From contig DATBAK010000036.1 in the NCBI GenBank assembly GCA_036271555.1, positions 1-64,000 on the forward strand: a stretch of DNA of 64,000 bases, given 5' to 3'. The DNA comes from Acidimicrobiia bacterium (GTDB taxonomy: Bacteria; Actinomycetota; Acidimicrobiia; IMCC26256; PALSA-610). The notes under the pieces are model-generated. The model saw only the letters and a program-made list of their open reading frames with translations, had not been told where the DNA came from and searched no databases. The position numbers and the translations under genes are program-made. Below, piece after piece: positions 30,869 through 40,188 of the stretch (position 1 is the first letter of the stretch; each line of letters opens with the position of its first letter).

Positions 30869-33622
30869 TCAGGTGCGCGCGACCTCGCGCTCTTCGTACG
30901 TCTCGATGACGTCGCCGCCCTTGAGGTCCTGGAAGTTCTCGAGCCCGATGCCGCACTCGTAGCCCGACGCAACCTCGCGCACGTCGTCCTTGAAGCGCTT
31001 GAGCGTCGCGATCGAGCCGTTCCAGATGACCGTGCCCTCGCGCAGGAACCGGACCTTCGAGCCACGTGTGATCGTGCCGTGCTGCACGTAGCAACCGGCG
31101 ACCTTGCCGACACGCGGAACGCTGAAGACGTCGCGCACCTCGGCCTCGCCGGTGACGATTTCCTCGAACTCCGGCTTGAGCAGGCCGACCAACGCGGCGT
31201 TCACGTCCTCGAGCACGCCGTAGATGACCTCGTAGAGCCGCAGCTCCACGTTCTCTTGCTGCGCGAGCTCGCGCGCCTTGCGATCGGGTCGCACGTTGAA
31301 GCCGATGACGGTCGCGTTCGACACCATCGCGAGGCTCACGTCGCTCTCGGTGATCCCGCCGACGCCGCGCAGCACGAACGACAGGCGCACCTCGTCGTGC
31401 TCCTGGTCGAGCTTGTGCAGCGCCTGTGTGACCGCTTCCAGCGAGCCCTGCACGTCGGCCTTCAGGATCAGGTTGAGCGTGGCGACCTCGCCCCGCTGCA
31501 CCATCGCGAAGATGTCCTCGAGCCGGGCGCCGCCGCCGAGGGTCATCGGGTGCGCGAGCGCAGCCGTGCGGCGCCGGCGGGCGCGCGCCTCGGCGACGGT
31601 GCGCGCCGCCTTGTCGGACGGCGCGACTCGAACCTCGTCGCCCGCGAGCGGGACGTCGTCGAGACCGAGCACCTCCACGGGAACCGACGGGCCGGCCTCG
31701 GCGATCGATGCACCGTGCTCGTCGAACATCGCGCGCACTCGACCCCACGCGGGGCCCGCGACGATCGTGTCGCCGACGTGCAGCGTGCCTTCCATCACCA
31801 GCGCGGTGACGACCGGGCCGCGACCGGCGTCGAGGTTCGATTCGAGCACTGCCGCACGCGCCAGCCGCTTCGGATTCGCGACCAGCTCTTCCACGATCTC
31901 GACGTCGGAGACGAGCAGGATCGCGTTGAGCAGTTCGTCGATGCCGAGCCCGATCGGCGCGGCGACGTCGACGACCATCGTCGTTCCGCCCCACTCCTCG
32001 GGCACGAGCTCGTGCTCGGCGAGTTGCTGGCGCACACGCGTCGGGTCGGCGTCCTCGCGGTCGGACTTGGTGACGGCGACGACGATCGGAACCTCGGCGG
32101 CCTTGGCGTGGCTGATCGCCTCGATGGTCTGCGGCATCACGCCGTCGTCGGCCGCGACCACCAGGATCGCGATGTCGGTGACCTGCGCGCCGCGCATGCG
32201 CATCGCGGTGAACGCCTCGTGGCCGGGCGTGTCGATGAACGTGATCGTGCGGTCGTTGTAGCGAGCCTGATACGCACCGATGTGCTGCGTGATGCCGCCG
32301 GCCTCACCGCTGACGACGTCCGCGTGGCGGATCGCGTCGAGCAGTGTGGTCTTGCCGTGGTCGACGTGACCCATGACGGTCACGACGGGCGGGCGCGGCT
32401 CGAGCAACGCGTCGTCGTCCTCGTCGTCGTCCTCCGCGAGGAGGGCGAGGAGCTCGAGCTCCTGCTCCGCGCCGGGCTCGACGATGAGGACCTCGGCGCC
32501 GAGCGTCTCCGCGATGAGCTCGATCATCTCGTCGGCGAGCGACACCGTCGCGGTGACGATCTCGCCGGCGTCGAACAGCAGCCGAACGAGGTCGGCAGTG
32601 GTGCGGTTCAGCCGCGGCGCGAATTCCTGGATCGTGATGCCGCGCGGGATGACGATCTCGCCTTCGGGGACGGGCGCGTCCGCCGGCGTCAGTCGGGTCG
32701 CCTGCTGCGGCTCGAGCTCGGCGGCGTCGCGACGGCGCTTCTTGCGCCGCGGCCGTGCACCACCGGGACGACCGCGACCACCGGGACCGCCGAAGCCGCC
32801 CGGACCACCGCGACCACCGGGACCGCCGCCCCGACCACCGCCACCGCCGGGTCCGCCGCCGCCACTGCGACCGCCGAAGCCGCCACCACCACCGCCACCG
32901 CCGCCTCCACCAGCACGGGAGAAGCCGCCGCCGCCTCCACCACCGCCGAAACCACCGCTTCGCGGCGCGCTCGACGGGCGCTGCATCGGCGCGCCGGGAC
33001 GCGTGCCACGCGGCGGAGGCGGAATCTTCTTCATGCCCGGAGGCGGAGGAATGGGCTTGCCGGTGAGGCTGCTCCGCAGGCCTTGCGGCGGTGCGGCCGG
33101 AGCCGGGGCCGCCGCGGCGGGCGCCTGGGTCGCCGCAGCCGCGGCTGCGGCGGCGGGCGCCGGCGCGGCCGCGGGCCGCTCGGGAGGTCGCTCCGCGGGA
33201 CGGGGCGGAAGCGGGACGACACCACCGGTCGAGCGCACGACGCGGTGCGGCCGCGCGGGCTCCTCGACGACGGGCTCGGATGCCGGGCGAGCGGGTTCGG
33301 TCGCAGGCTCGGCGGGCGCCGTCGCGGCCGCGGCCGGACGCGTCGCCGCCGGTGCGGGCGCGGACGCCGGTGCCGGTTCGACCACCACGGTCGCAACCGG
33401 TGCGGGCGCGGGTGCAGGCTCGGGCGCGGGTTCGGGCTCCGGCTCGCGACGAAGTCCCTTGGAGTCGGCGAGCCGGCGGACGCGGTCCGCGGACGGATCG
33501 TCGATGCTCGACGAATGACTCTTGACGCCGATCTTGAGCTCTTCGGAGAGCTCGATCACGACGTGGTTGTCGACACCGAGCTCTCGAGCGAGCTCGTAGA
33601 CCCTGATCTTCTTGGTGGCCAA
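30869..33622 (-). CDS. infB: Translation initiation factor IF-2
   Basis: The GTPase that brings initiator tRNA to the 30S subunit. The 917-residue protein starts with an IF2_N-like domain ([33 protein letters not shown]), followed by a long Pro/Ala- and Gly/Arg-rich linker (about residues 60-310). The G domain has [22 protein letters not shown] and, unusually, TKSD in place of the common NKxD. Domains II-IV follow to EVART at the end. I place the start at TTG 33622, where the family N-terminus begins; a GTG at 33673 is also in frame. Confidence 0.96.
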   Translation of the reverse strand: MATKKIRVYELARELGVDNHVVIELSEELKIGVKSHSSSIDDPSADRVRRLADSKGLRREPEPEPAPEPAPAPAPVATVVVEPAPASAPAPAATRPAAAATAPAEPATEPARPASEPVVEEPARPHRVVRSTGGVVPLPPRPAERPPERPAAAPAPAAAAAAAATQAPAAAAPAPAAPPQGLRSSLTGKPIPPPPGMKKIPPPPRGTRPGAPMQRPSSAPRSGGFGGGGGGGGFSRAGGGGGGGGGGGFGGRSGGGGPGGGGGRGGGPGGRGGPGGFGGPGGRGRPGGARPRRKKRRRDAAELEPQQATRLTPADAPVPEGEIVIPRGITIQEFAPRLNRTTADLVRLLFDAGEIVTATVSLADEMIELIAETLGAEVLIVEPGAEQELELLALLAEDDDEDDDALLEPRPPVVTVMGHVDHGKTTLLDAIRHADVVSGEAGGITQHIGAYQARYNDRTITFIDTPGHEAFTAMRMRGAQVTDIAILVVAADDGVMPQTIEAISHAKAAEVPIVVAVTKSDREDADPTRVRQQLAEHELVPEEWGGTTMVVDVAAPIGLGIDELLNAILLVSDVEIVEELVANPKRLARAAVLESNLDAGRGPVVTALVMEGTLHVGDTIVAGPAWGRVRAMFDEHGASIAEAGPSVPVEVLGLDDVPLAGDEVRVAPSDKAARTVAEARARRRRTAALAHPMTLGGGARLEDIFAMVQRGEVATLNLILKADVQGSLEAVTQALHKLDQEHDEVRLSFVLRGVGGITESDVSLAMVSNATVIGFNVRPDRKARELAQQENVELRLYEVIYGVLEDVNAALVGLLKPEFEEIVTGEAEVRDVFSVPRVGKVAGCYVQHGTITRGSKVRFLREGTVIWNGSIATLKRFKDDVREVASGYECGIGLENFQDLKGGDVIETYEEREVART

Positions 33623-33691
33623 ACTACGTTCCAACTCCTGACGACATCTGTGCGCCGCGAGCCCGCGCGTCACGGACCGCCCCGCGGCGGC

Positions 33692-33955
33692 TCAACGTCC
33701 TAGTCTCGCACGAAGGGCAGCCTGTTCGTCACCCGAGAGCGTTCGCCGCAGCGCGCGCTCGAGCCGACCGCGGTGCAACGCGGGCTTCACGCAAGCGATT
33801 CCGCACAGCCACGCGCCCCGTCCGGGCTCGCCGACACCGACTCGCGTGCACCCGTCGCGACCGGCGGCGACGCGGATCGCGAGCTCCTCGCGAGGAGCCA
33901 CGCGACCACAGCCGACGCAGGTTCGCGGCCTTGTCCGCCCCGCACCGAGGGTCAC
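33692..33955 (-). CDS. ylxR: YlxR family RNA-binding protein (DUF448)
   Basis: An 87-residue basic protein with the YlxR signature RTCVGCGRVAPREELAIRVA and later EPGRGAWLCGIACVKPALHRGRLERALRR. Family members lie between nusA and infB and bind nucleic acid; a role in transcription or ribosome biogenesis is suspected. The GTG start overlaps the nusA stop codon by GTGA. Confidence 0.94.
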   Translation of the reverse strand: MTLGAGRTRPRTCVGCGRVAPREELAIRVAAGRDGCTRVGVGEPGRGAWLCGIACVKPALHRGRLERALRRTLSGDEQAALRARLGR

Positions 33956-35355
33956 CCGGGCGACTCGCTGTCCGCGCTCTCGGCCGGCGCCGCGCTCTCC
34001 GCGCCTGCCGCGCTGTCGGTCGCCTCCGCGCTGTCGTTCGCGTCTGCGCTCTCGGCGCCTGCCGCGCTGTCGGTCGCTTCCGCGCTGTCGGTCGCGTCTG
34101 CGCTCTCGGCGCCTGCAACGCTGTCGGTCGCTTCCGTGCTGTCGGTCGCCGCACCGTTCGAAGCGGCGGCGGGCTCGCCCTCAGTCTCGGTCGGCGTGTC
34201 CGTCGCGGCTGTCGGCGGCGGGTCACCCGGCTTCGTGCCCGGGAGGTCGGCCGCGGTTGCGCCTGCGTAACCGGCTTCCGCCGCGGAGATGGCGTCGCCG
34301 CCGCCCGCGGGCTGCCACAGCAGCTCGCCGCCGGCGCCTTCGACCCACTCGCCCTCGGCGAAGAACTCGCCCGATTCCTCTTCCTGCAGCTGCGTCTCGC
34401 TCTTGATGTCGACGCGCCAGCCGGTGAGCCGCGCCGCGAGGCGCGCGTTCTGGCCCTCCTTGCCGATCGCAAGCGAGAGCTGGAAGTCGGGGACGATCAC
34501 CTCGGCGATACCGGTGTCCTCGTGGATGCGGACCTCACGCACCTTCGCGGGTGCAAGTGCCTTCATCACGAGCTCGGACGGGCTGTCGACGAAGGGCACG
34601 ATGTCGACCTTCTCGCCGCGCAGCTCGTTCACGACCTGCCGCACGCGCAGACCCCGCGCGCCGACGCACGCGCCGACCGGGTCGACGTTGTTGTCGTTCG
34701 ACGCGACCGCGATCTTCGTGCGGTGGCCCGGCTCGCGCGCCACCGCCTTCAGCTCGACGATGCCGTCCTGCAGCTCGGGTACCTCGAGCTCGAAGAGGCG
34801 CTTCACGAGCCCGGGGTGCGTTCGCGACACGACGATCTGCGGACCCTTGGCGGTCTTGCGCACCTCGACGATGTAGGCCTTCAGCCGGCTGCCGTGCTCG
34901 TAGCGCTCGTTGGGTACCTGCTCGGCCTGCGGCAGCAGCGCCTCGACGCGCCCGAGGTCGAGCAGCGTGTAGCGCGCGTCGGTCTGCTGGATGATGCCGG
35001 TGACGATGTCGCCCTCGCGGCCCGCGTACTCCTCGTACTTGCGCTCGCGCTCGGCCTCGCGGATGCGCTGCAGGATGACCTGCTTGGCCGTCTGCGCGGC
35101 GATGCGACCGAAGTCCTTCGGCGTGTCGTCCCACTCGCGGACGACCTGACCCTCTTCGTCGAGCTCCTGCGCGATGACGTGGATGTCGCCGGTCTCGACG
35201 TCGATCTCGACCAGCGCCTCCTCCGCCGCGTTGGGCAGCCGCTTGTAGGCCGTCACCAGCGCGTTCGCGAGCGCCTCGAGCATGATCTCTTCGGAGATGC
35301 CCTTGTCGACCGCGATCGCGGTGAGGGCCTCCATCATCTCGTTGTTCCTAGGCAT
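33952..35355 (-). CDS. nusA: Transcription termination/antitermination factor NusA
   Basis: A 467-residue RNA polymerase-binding factor. It has the NusA N-terminal domain (MMEALTAIAVDKGISEEIMLEALANALVTAYKR), an S1 domain (GDIVTGIIQQTDARYTLLDLG) and two KH domains (VDPVGACVGARGLRVRQVVNELRGEKVDIV; LSLAIGKEGQNARLAARLTGWRVDI). The C-terminal hundred residues form a repetitive acidic tail built from ATDSAEATDSAAGAESAD-type units. Start 9 bp after the rimP stop. Member of the conserved rimP-nusA-ylxR-infB operon. Confidence 0.96.
   Translation of the reverse strand: MPRNNEMMEALTAIAVDKGISEEIMLEALANALVTAYKRLPNAAEEALVEIDVETGDIHVIAQELDEEGQVVREWDDTPKDFGRIAAQTAKQVILQRIREAERERKYEEYAGREGDIVTGIIQQTDARYTLLDLGRVEALLPQAEQVPNERYEHGSRLKAYIVEVRKTAKGPQIVVSRTHPGLVKRLFELEVPELQDGIVELKAVAREPGHRTKIAVASNDNNVDPVGACVGARGLRVRQVVNELRGEKVDIVPFVDSPSELVMKALAPAKVREVRIHEDTGIAEVIVPDFQLSLAIGKEGQNARLAARLTGWRVDIKSETQLQEEESGEFFAEGEWVEGAGGELLWQPAGGGDAISAAEAGYAGATAADLPGTKPGDPPPTAATDTPTETEGEPAAASNGAATDSTEATDSVAGAESADATDSAEATDSAAGAESADANDSAEATDSAAGAESAAPAESADSESPG
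33975..34150. repeat. 18/54-bp tandem repeats inside nusA 3' end
   Basis: Units of 18 bp such as GCGCTGTCGGTCGCTTCC are arranged in 54-bp higher-order repeats that encode the Ala/Asp/Ser/Glu-rich NusA tail. They are coding and in frame. Confidence 0.75.
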
Positions 35356-35364
35356 GCTCGTACC

Positions 35365-35928
35365 TCACGACCGGCTGCTCTCCTTCGGGCGGCTGCCCTT
35401 CGAACGGGTCGCGCCGCCCTTGCCGGGCTTCGAGCCGCGGCCGGGCCGCGGTGCGGGACCCCACTCGAAGACGGTCCGGCACGCGGTCACGTCGTCGTAC
35501 GCGATGCGGCGGTCGGCGCCGTCGTCGAGCTTCACGTCGAATCCGGTCTCGTCGGCGGCGGCGAGGACGCCGTGCTCGCGCACCGTCTCCCCCGCGACCG
35601 TGTGCTTCACCGACACCCGCTCGTCGATCGCAGCGGCGTAGTGCTCGGGCCGGCGCAGATTGCGCTCGAGACCGGGGCTGCTCACCTCGAGGACGTCGGA
35701 GTCGCGCAGCAGGCCCGCACCGGAGAGCTCCGGCGCGAGCACACGCGTCGCGTCGGTGATCAGGTCGAGATCGACGCCCTCGCCCTCGGCGGCATCGCGC
35801 TTGTCGACGACGACCCGGATCGCACGCGCGTGGCCCGAGCCGGTGATCTCGACGTCGTACAGATCGAGGCCCAGGCCGGAGACGACGGGCGCGACGCGAT
35901 CACGAATCGCTTCAGGGTCCGCCGTCAT
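35365..35928 (-). CDS. rimP: Ribosome maturation factor RimP
   Basis: A 187-residue protein with the RimP N-terminal domain (VAPVVSGLGLDLYDVEITGSGHARAIRVVVDK) and the conserved VLEVSSPGLERNLRRPEHYAA, followed by the Sm-like C-terminal domain and a basic tail. RimP is needed for 30S assembly. ATG at 35928 has GAGGAGGTGA 6 nt upstream. It heads the nusA operon. Confidence 0.95.
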   Translation of the reverse strand: MTADPEAIRDRVAPVVSGLGLDLYDVEITGSGHARAIRVVVDKRDAAEGEGVDLDLITDATRVLAPELSGAGLLRDSDVLEVSSPGLERNLRRPEHYAAAIDERVSVKHTVAGETVREHGVLAAADETGFDVKLDDGADRRIAYDDVTACRTVFEWGPAPRPGRGSKPGKGGATRSKGSRPKESSRS

Positions 35929-35947
35929 CGCCGTCACCTCCTCACAC

Positions 35948-35973
35948 GAAAAAACGTGGGCGTAAGCCCACGT
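35948..35973 (-). terminator. Intrinsic terminator or attenuator upstream of rimP
   Basis: On the minus strand ACGTGGGC and GCCCACGT form a perfect 8-bp stem with a 4-nt loop (TTAC), followed directly by TTTTTT. It lies only about 10 bp before the rimP ribosome binding site. It could end the MMPL transcript coming from upstream or, if the promoter lies before it, attenuate the rimP-nusA operon. Confidence 0.75.
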
Positions 35974-36103
35974 CCCCGTCGGCCACCCGCCCGGAGGCGA
36001 CGACCATCGATTGGACCGAACCGGAGAACGATACCAGCAATGACCTCGGCAAACCTGGGTCGAAACGCCGCGAATCGTCCGCGAGGTATCCCGGTCGCGG
36101 CCG

Positions 36104-38332
36104 TCAGCCGACGAGCACGGGCTCGTCGGGCTCGGGCAGCGCAACCGGGAACTCGAGCTCGTCGGGACCGAGCTTCGACTCGCCCTCGATGTCGAGGTTC
36201 GGCAGCAGGCGGTCGAGCCAACCGGGCAGCCACCAGTTGGCGTCGCCGAGGAGCTTCATCGTCGCCGGCACCAGCACCATCCGGATGATCGTCGCGTCGA
36301 CGAAGACCGCGGTCGCCAGCCCGATGCCGACCATCTTCACGGTCGGGTTGTCGCCCAGCACGAAGCTGAGGAACACCGAGATCATGATCAGCGCGGCCGA
36401 GGTGATGACCCGCCCCGTCGTCGCGATGCCGGTCGCGACGGACTCGGTGTTGTCCGCCGTGAGCAGGTACTCCTCGCGCACCCGCGACAGGAGGAACACC
36501 TCGTAGTCCATCGAGAGACCGAAGAGGATGGCGAACATGAGCATCGGCACGAAGCTCGAGATCGGGAGCGACTCGTGCACACCGAAGAGGCTCGCGCCCC
36601 AGCCCCACTGGAAGATCGCCACGATCACCCCGTAGGCCGCGCCGATCGACAGGACGTTCATGACCGCGGCTTTCAGCGGCACGACGAGGGACCTGAAGAC
36701 GCTCAGCAGCAGCAGGAACGAGAGCAGGATCACCGCGCCGATGAAGAACGGCAAGCGGGACGCGAGACGATTCGACAGGTCGATGAAGGTCGCGGTCGGA
36801 CCGCCGATGTAGACGTGCGCGCCGCTCGATGCGACCGCCGCCGGCAGCGTGTCGTGGCGGAGCCGGTTGATGAGGATCGTCGTCTGCGCGGCCTGCGGAG
36901 AAGACTTCGGCGTCACCTGGATCACCGCGGTCTCGCCGTTCGGGCTCACGGACGCGCTCGCGACGCTCGCGACGTCCGGGGTGGCCGCGACGGCGCGGGA
37001 GATCGCGGGGAGCACGACGGCCCGGTCGGCATGGCTGAGGTCGACGGAGAGGATCAGCGGGCCGTTCGTGCCCGGCCCGAAGCCCTCGGCGACGAGGTCG
37101 TAGGAGCGCCGGAGTGTCGAGCTGGTCGGGTCGTTGCCGGCGTCGGGCTGGCCGAGGCGCAGCGAGAGCATGGGAATCGCGAGCGTCAGCACCAGCGCGA
37201 GGCTGGCGAGCAGGTACGCCACCGCGTGCCGGGACACGTGATGGCTCATGCGGGCCCACCCGTGGTAGCGGCCGTCGTCGCCGCGCGCACCGACCTCGAC
37301 CCGGGCGCGGAACCCGGGGATGCCGAAGCGGTCGATGTTGTGACCCGCGAAGCCCATCAGCGCCGGTAGCAGGGTGAGCGCCGCGACCACGGTGACCGCG
37401 ACGACCATCGCCGCGCCGAAGCCCATCCACGTGACCAGGGGCACGCCGGCGACGGCGAGCCCGCAGATCGCGATCACGACGGTCGTCCCCGCGATCAGCA
37501 CGGCCTGGCCGGCGGTCGCGATGGCGCGACCGGCCGCATCCCCGACCGTGAGGCCGCGCGCCAGACCGGCGCGATGGCGCGTGACGATGAACAGCGCGTA
37601 GTCGATCCCGACGCCGAGCCCCACCATGACCGCGATCGTCTCCGCAACGGTCGGGATCGTGACGAAGGCGGACACGAGCGTGACCGCCGAGAGTCCTGAC
37701 GCCAGGCCGAACAGCGCCGTGCCGATCGACAGGCCCATCGCGATCACGGACCCGAACGCGATGATCAGGATGATCATCGCGGCCAGCAGCCCGAGACCCT
37801 CCGAGCCGGGCGACCCCGACTGCTCGCCGAACTGCGCGACCTCGCCCCCGAAGTCGACCTGCACGCCGGCGCGCGTCGCCGACGACACCGAACCCTTGAG
37901 GTCCCGGTAGGGCTGCTTGCCGAGGTCGAGCGGGCTCGCATCGAAGGCGACGTTCGCGACCGCGATCGTGCGGTCCTTCGAGATCTGCGCCGGCACCTGG
38001 TACGGGCTCGCGACCGAGACCACGTGCGGCACCTTCGCGACCGTGCGCAAGGTGGACTCGATCGCGGCACGGTTGGCGGCGCTCGTGACCGTGCCGGTCC
38101 GCGGGTGGAAGACCACCTGCGCGGAGCCCCCGGCCTGCGTCGGGAAGGTCGCCTTCAACAGGTCGGTCGCTCGCTGCGACTCGACGCCGGGGACCGTGAA
38201 CTGATCCTTCAACTCGCCGCCGAGTGCCTTGCCGCCGACCGTGAGCGCGATGACCGCGGCGACCCACAGCGCCAGCACGAGCCACCGGCGACGAACCGCG
38301 AACCGGCCGAGCCGGTAGAGACTCCGGGACAT
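36104..38332 (-). CDS. MMPL/RND family transporter
   Basis: A 742-residue membrane protein with about 12 helices in two MMPL halves. Start MSRSLYRLGRFAVRRRWLVLALWVAAVIALTVGGKALGG is typical, and conserved segments include VGLGVGIDYALFIVTRHR in the first half and LFGLSMDYEVFLLSRVREEY in the second, each with the polar residues used in proton coupling. These proteins export lipids or hydrophobic compounds. ATG at 38332 is preceded by GAGGAG at 6 nt. It is divergent from a TetR gene that likely represses it. Confidence 0.93.
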   Translation of the reverse strand: MSRSLYRLGRFAVRRRWLVLALWVAAVIALTVGGKALGGELKDQFTVPGVESQRATDLLKATFPTQAGGSAQVVFHPRTGTVTSAANRAAIESTLRTVAKVPHVVSVASPYQVPAQISKDRTIAVANVAFDASPLDLGKQPYRDLKGSVSSATRAGVQVDFGGEVAQFGEQSGSPGSEGLGLLAAMIILIIAFGSVIAMGLSIGTALFGLASGLSAVTLVSAFVTIPTVAETIAVMVGLGVGIDYALFIVTRHRAGLARGLTVGDAAGRAIATAGQAVLIAGTTVVIAICGLAVAGVPLVTWMGFGAAMVVAVTVVAALTLLPALMGFAGHNIDRFGIPGFRARVEVGARGDDGRYHGWARMSHHVSRHAVAYLLASLALVLTLAIPMLSLRLGQPDAGNDPTSSTLRRSYDLVAEGFGPGTNGPLILSVDLSHADRAVVLPAISRAVAATPDVASVASASVSPNGETAVIQVTPKSSPQAAQTTILINRLRHDTLPAAVASSGAHVYIGGPTATFIDLSNRLASRLPFFIGAVILLSFLLLLSVFRSLVVPLKAAVMNVLSIGAAYGVIVAIFQWGWGASLFGVHESLPISSFVPMLMFAILFGLSMDYEVFLLSRVREEYLLTADNTESVATGIATTGRVITSAALIMISVFLSFVLGDNPTVKMVGIGLATAVFVDATIIRMVLVPATMKLLGDANWWLPGWLDRLLPNLDIEGESKLGPDELEFPVALPEPDEPVLVG

Positions 38333-38406
38333 GACAGGCTCCTCGACACCGGCGGCGGGGGGCTTGACGACGGGCCGGCCGGAGCATTCTGGCACTCGAT
38401 GACGAA

Positions 38407-38421
38407 TGACGCAAAGTGTCA
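38407..38421. promoter_or_regulatory. Candidate TetR operator between MMPL and TetR genes
   Basis: TGAC-N7-GTCA (38407-38410 and 38418-38421) lies in the 127-bp divergent gap, 39 bp before the TetR start codon. Arms are short, so this is only a candidate. Confidence 0.35.
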
Positions 38422-38447
38422 AACGGCACTGGGCGACAGATTCTTGC

Positions 38448-38453
38448 TAGGAT
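38448..38453 (+). promoter_or_regulatory. -10 box of leaderless TetR transcript
   Basis: TAGGAT is followed by 6 nt and the GTG at 38460, the same arrangement as bioA. Confidence 0.5.
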
Positions 38454-38459
38454 TGCTCC

Positions 38460-39098
38460 GTGGACAGCCGGGTCACGGTCGAGCCGGGCACCGTCGGCAT
38501 CACCGACGTCGGGCTACGCGAGCGCAAGAAGGAGCGCACCCGCGAGGCACTCGAGGCCGCGGCGCTCGACCTCTTCGAGCGCAAGGGCTTCGACCACACG
38601 ACGGTCGAGGAGATCGCCGACGCCTGCGACGTCTCGCGGCGCACCTTCTTCCGCTATTTCGCGTCGAAGGAGGAGGCGTTCGCCGGCGACAAGGCCGAGA
38701 AGTCGGCGCTGGTCGCGAGCCTGCTCGCGGCGCGCCCGGCGGACGAGGCCCCGCTCGAATCGGTGCGGTTCGTCGTCCGAAACTTCTGCGCCCAGATGGG
38801 CCGGGACAAGGAGGCGACCCTCCGACGGCTACGGATCGCGGCGGCGAGTCACGACCTGCACCAACTGCAGGTCGAGAGCTACGACGAGCGCACCGACGGG
38901 CTCGTCGACGCGCTCGTCGCGCGCAACGGCTCCCCTGTCGACCCCGAGACGAGGCTCCAGATGCGGCTGGTGATCGGCGCCGCGATGGTCGTCATGCGCT
39001 CCGCCGCGGAGCAGTGGCTCGCAAGCGACGGCGGCGGCGACCTCGAGGACATCGTCGACCGCGGCTTCGATCTCCTCGCCGCAGGGTTCCGCGGCTGA
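38460..39098 (+). CDS. TetR family regulator of MMPL exporter
   Basis: A 212-residue regulator. The DNA-binding domain RKKERTREALEAAALDLFERKGFDHTTVEEIADACDVSRRTFFRYFASKEEAFAGD spans about residues 22-78. The C-terminal domain resembles the MftR/AcrR-like class with a long helix pair. It is divergent from the MMPL gene, so autoregulation and repression of the exporter are likely. GTG start with TAGGAT 6 nt upstream. Confidence 0.92.
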   Translation: MDSRVTVEPGTVGITDVGLRERKKERTREALEAAALDLFERKGFDHTTVEEIADACDVSRRTFFRYFASKEEAFAGDKAEKSALVASLLAARPADEAPLESVRFVVRNFCAQMGRDKEATLRRLRIAAASHDLHQLQVESYDERTDGLVDALVARNGSPVDPETRLQMRLVIGAAMVVMRSAAEQWLASDGGGDLEDIVDRGFDLLAAGFRG

Positions 39099-39111
39099 AC
39101 GCAGCGCGAGG

Positions 39112-40188
39112 TCAGCTCGCGAAGACGGCCTTCAGTTCCTCCGGCGCGACCGCCTCGAGCTGGTCGTAACGGCACGAGTCGGGATCGCGGTCGGTCCGCA
39201 TGCGCCGGAAGCGCGCGTTGTGGCGGAAGCGGCCGTTCATCAGGCCCTCGTAGGCGACCTCGGCGACGAGCTCGACGCGCACCGGCTCCCACGACATGTC
39301 CTTGTTCGCGTTCCACCGGTTCTGGCCGCCGGGCATCCGTCCACCCGCCTCCACCGCACCCATCGCGGCCTCGGCCCAGTCGCGCCACGGGTGCCCGTCG
39401 AGCGCGTGCTCGCGGTACGGCTGGAGCTCCTCGAGCAGCCGCGCGCGCTCGGGCGCGGCCATGCTCGACGCGACGCCGACGTGGTGGAGCACCCCTTGGT
39501 CGTCGTTGAGCCCGAGCAGCAGCGAGCCGACGCCGTTGCCGTCCTTGTGGAGCCGGTACCCCGCGACCGCGCAGTCGCAGGTGCGCTCGTGCTTCACCTT
39601 GAGCATCGTGCGCGCGCCGGGTGTGTACGGATCCGCGATCGGCTTCACGACGACGCCGTCGAAGCCCGCGCCCTCGAAGCGGTGGAACCAGTCGTCGGCG
39701 ACGTCGGCGTCACGCGTCGCGGGGGTCAGATAGATCGGCGGCTTTGCCTTCTTCAGCAGCCGCTCGAGCCGTAAGCGCCGGTCACCGAACGGCACCCCGA
39801 GCAGGGACTCGTCGTCGAGCGCGAGCAGGTCGAACGCGACGTAGGACGCGGGGATCTCGGCCGCGAGCTTGCGGACGCGCGACTCGGCCGGGTGCTGGCG
39901 CAGCTGGAGCGCGTCGAAGTCGAGGCCGACGGGCGTCGCGATCACGAGCTCGCCGTCGAGCACGCAGCGTTCCGGTAGCTGCGCGCACAGCGGCTCACGC
40001 AGCTCGGGGAAGTAGCGCAGGAGCGGCTTCGAGTTGCGGCTCTGGAGATCGAGGTCGTCGCCGTCGCGGAAGACGATGCAGCGAAACCCGTCCCATTTCG
40101 GCTCGAAGATCACTTCGCCCGACCGGGGCAGCTCGCGCGTGAGCTTCGCGAGCATCGGATCGATCGGCGCGCGCAGCGGGAGGCTCAT
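39112..40188 (-). CDS. ATP-dependent DNA ligase (LigC type)
   Basis: A 358-residue ligase. The adenylated lysine is Lys31 in EPKWDGFRCIVF, followed by SRNSKPLLRYFPEL, VLDGELVI, YVAFDLLAL, FDGVVVKPIADPYTPG and the K-x-K motif MLKVKHERTCDC, then an OB-fold domain. Length and motifs fit the actinobacterial LigC class that acts in DNA repair, with no polymerase or nuclease domain fused and no Ku gene beside it. ATG overlaps the proS stop (ATGA), so it is co-transcribed with proS. Confidence 0.92.
   Translation of the reverse strand: MSLPLRAPIDPMLAKLTRELPRSGEVIFEPKWDGFRCIVFRDGDDLDLQSRNSKPLLRYFPELREPLCAQLPERCVLDGELVIATPVGLDFDALQLRQHPAESRVRKLAAEIPASYVAFDLLALDDESLLGVPFGDRRLRLERLLKKAKPPIYLTPATRDADVADDWFHRFEGAGFDGVVVKPIADPYTPGARTMLKVKHERTCDCAVAGYRLHKDGNGVGSLLLGLNDDQGVLHHVGVASSMAAPERARLLEELQPYREHALDGHPWRDWAEAAMGAVEAGGRMPGGQNRWNANKDMSWEPVRVELVAEVAYEGLMNGRFRHNARFRRMRTDRDPDSCRYDQLEAVAPEELKAVFAS

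Noticed and set aside
33975-34150. CRISPR-like repeat array
   Set aside because: The repeats are contiguous, in frame and encode the NusA tail; there are no unique spacers and no cas genes.
39112-40188. Non-homologous end-joining LigD locus
   Set aside because: Only the ligase core is present; no Ku, polymerase or nuclease domain is encoded nearby, so a LigC-type repair ligase is the better call.
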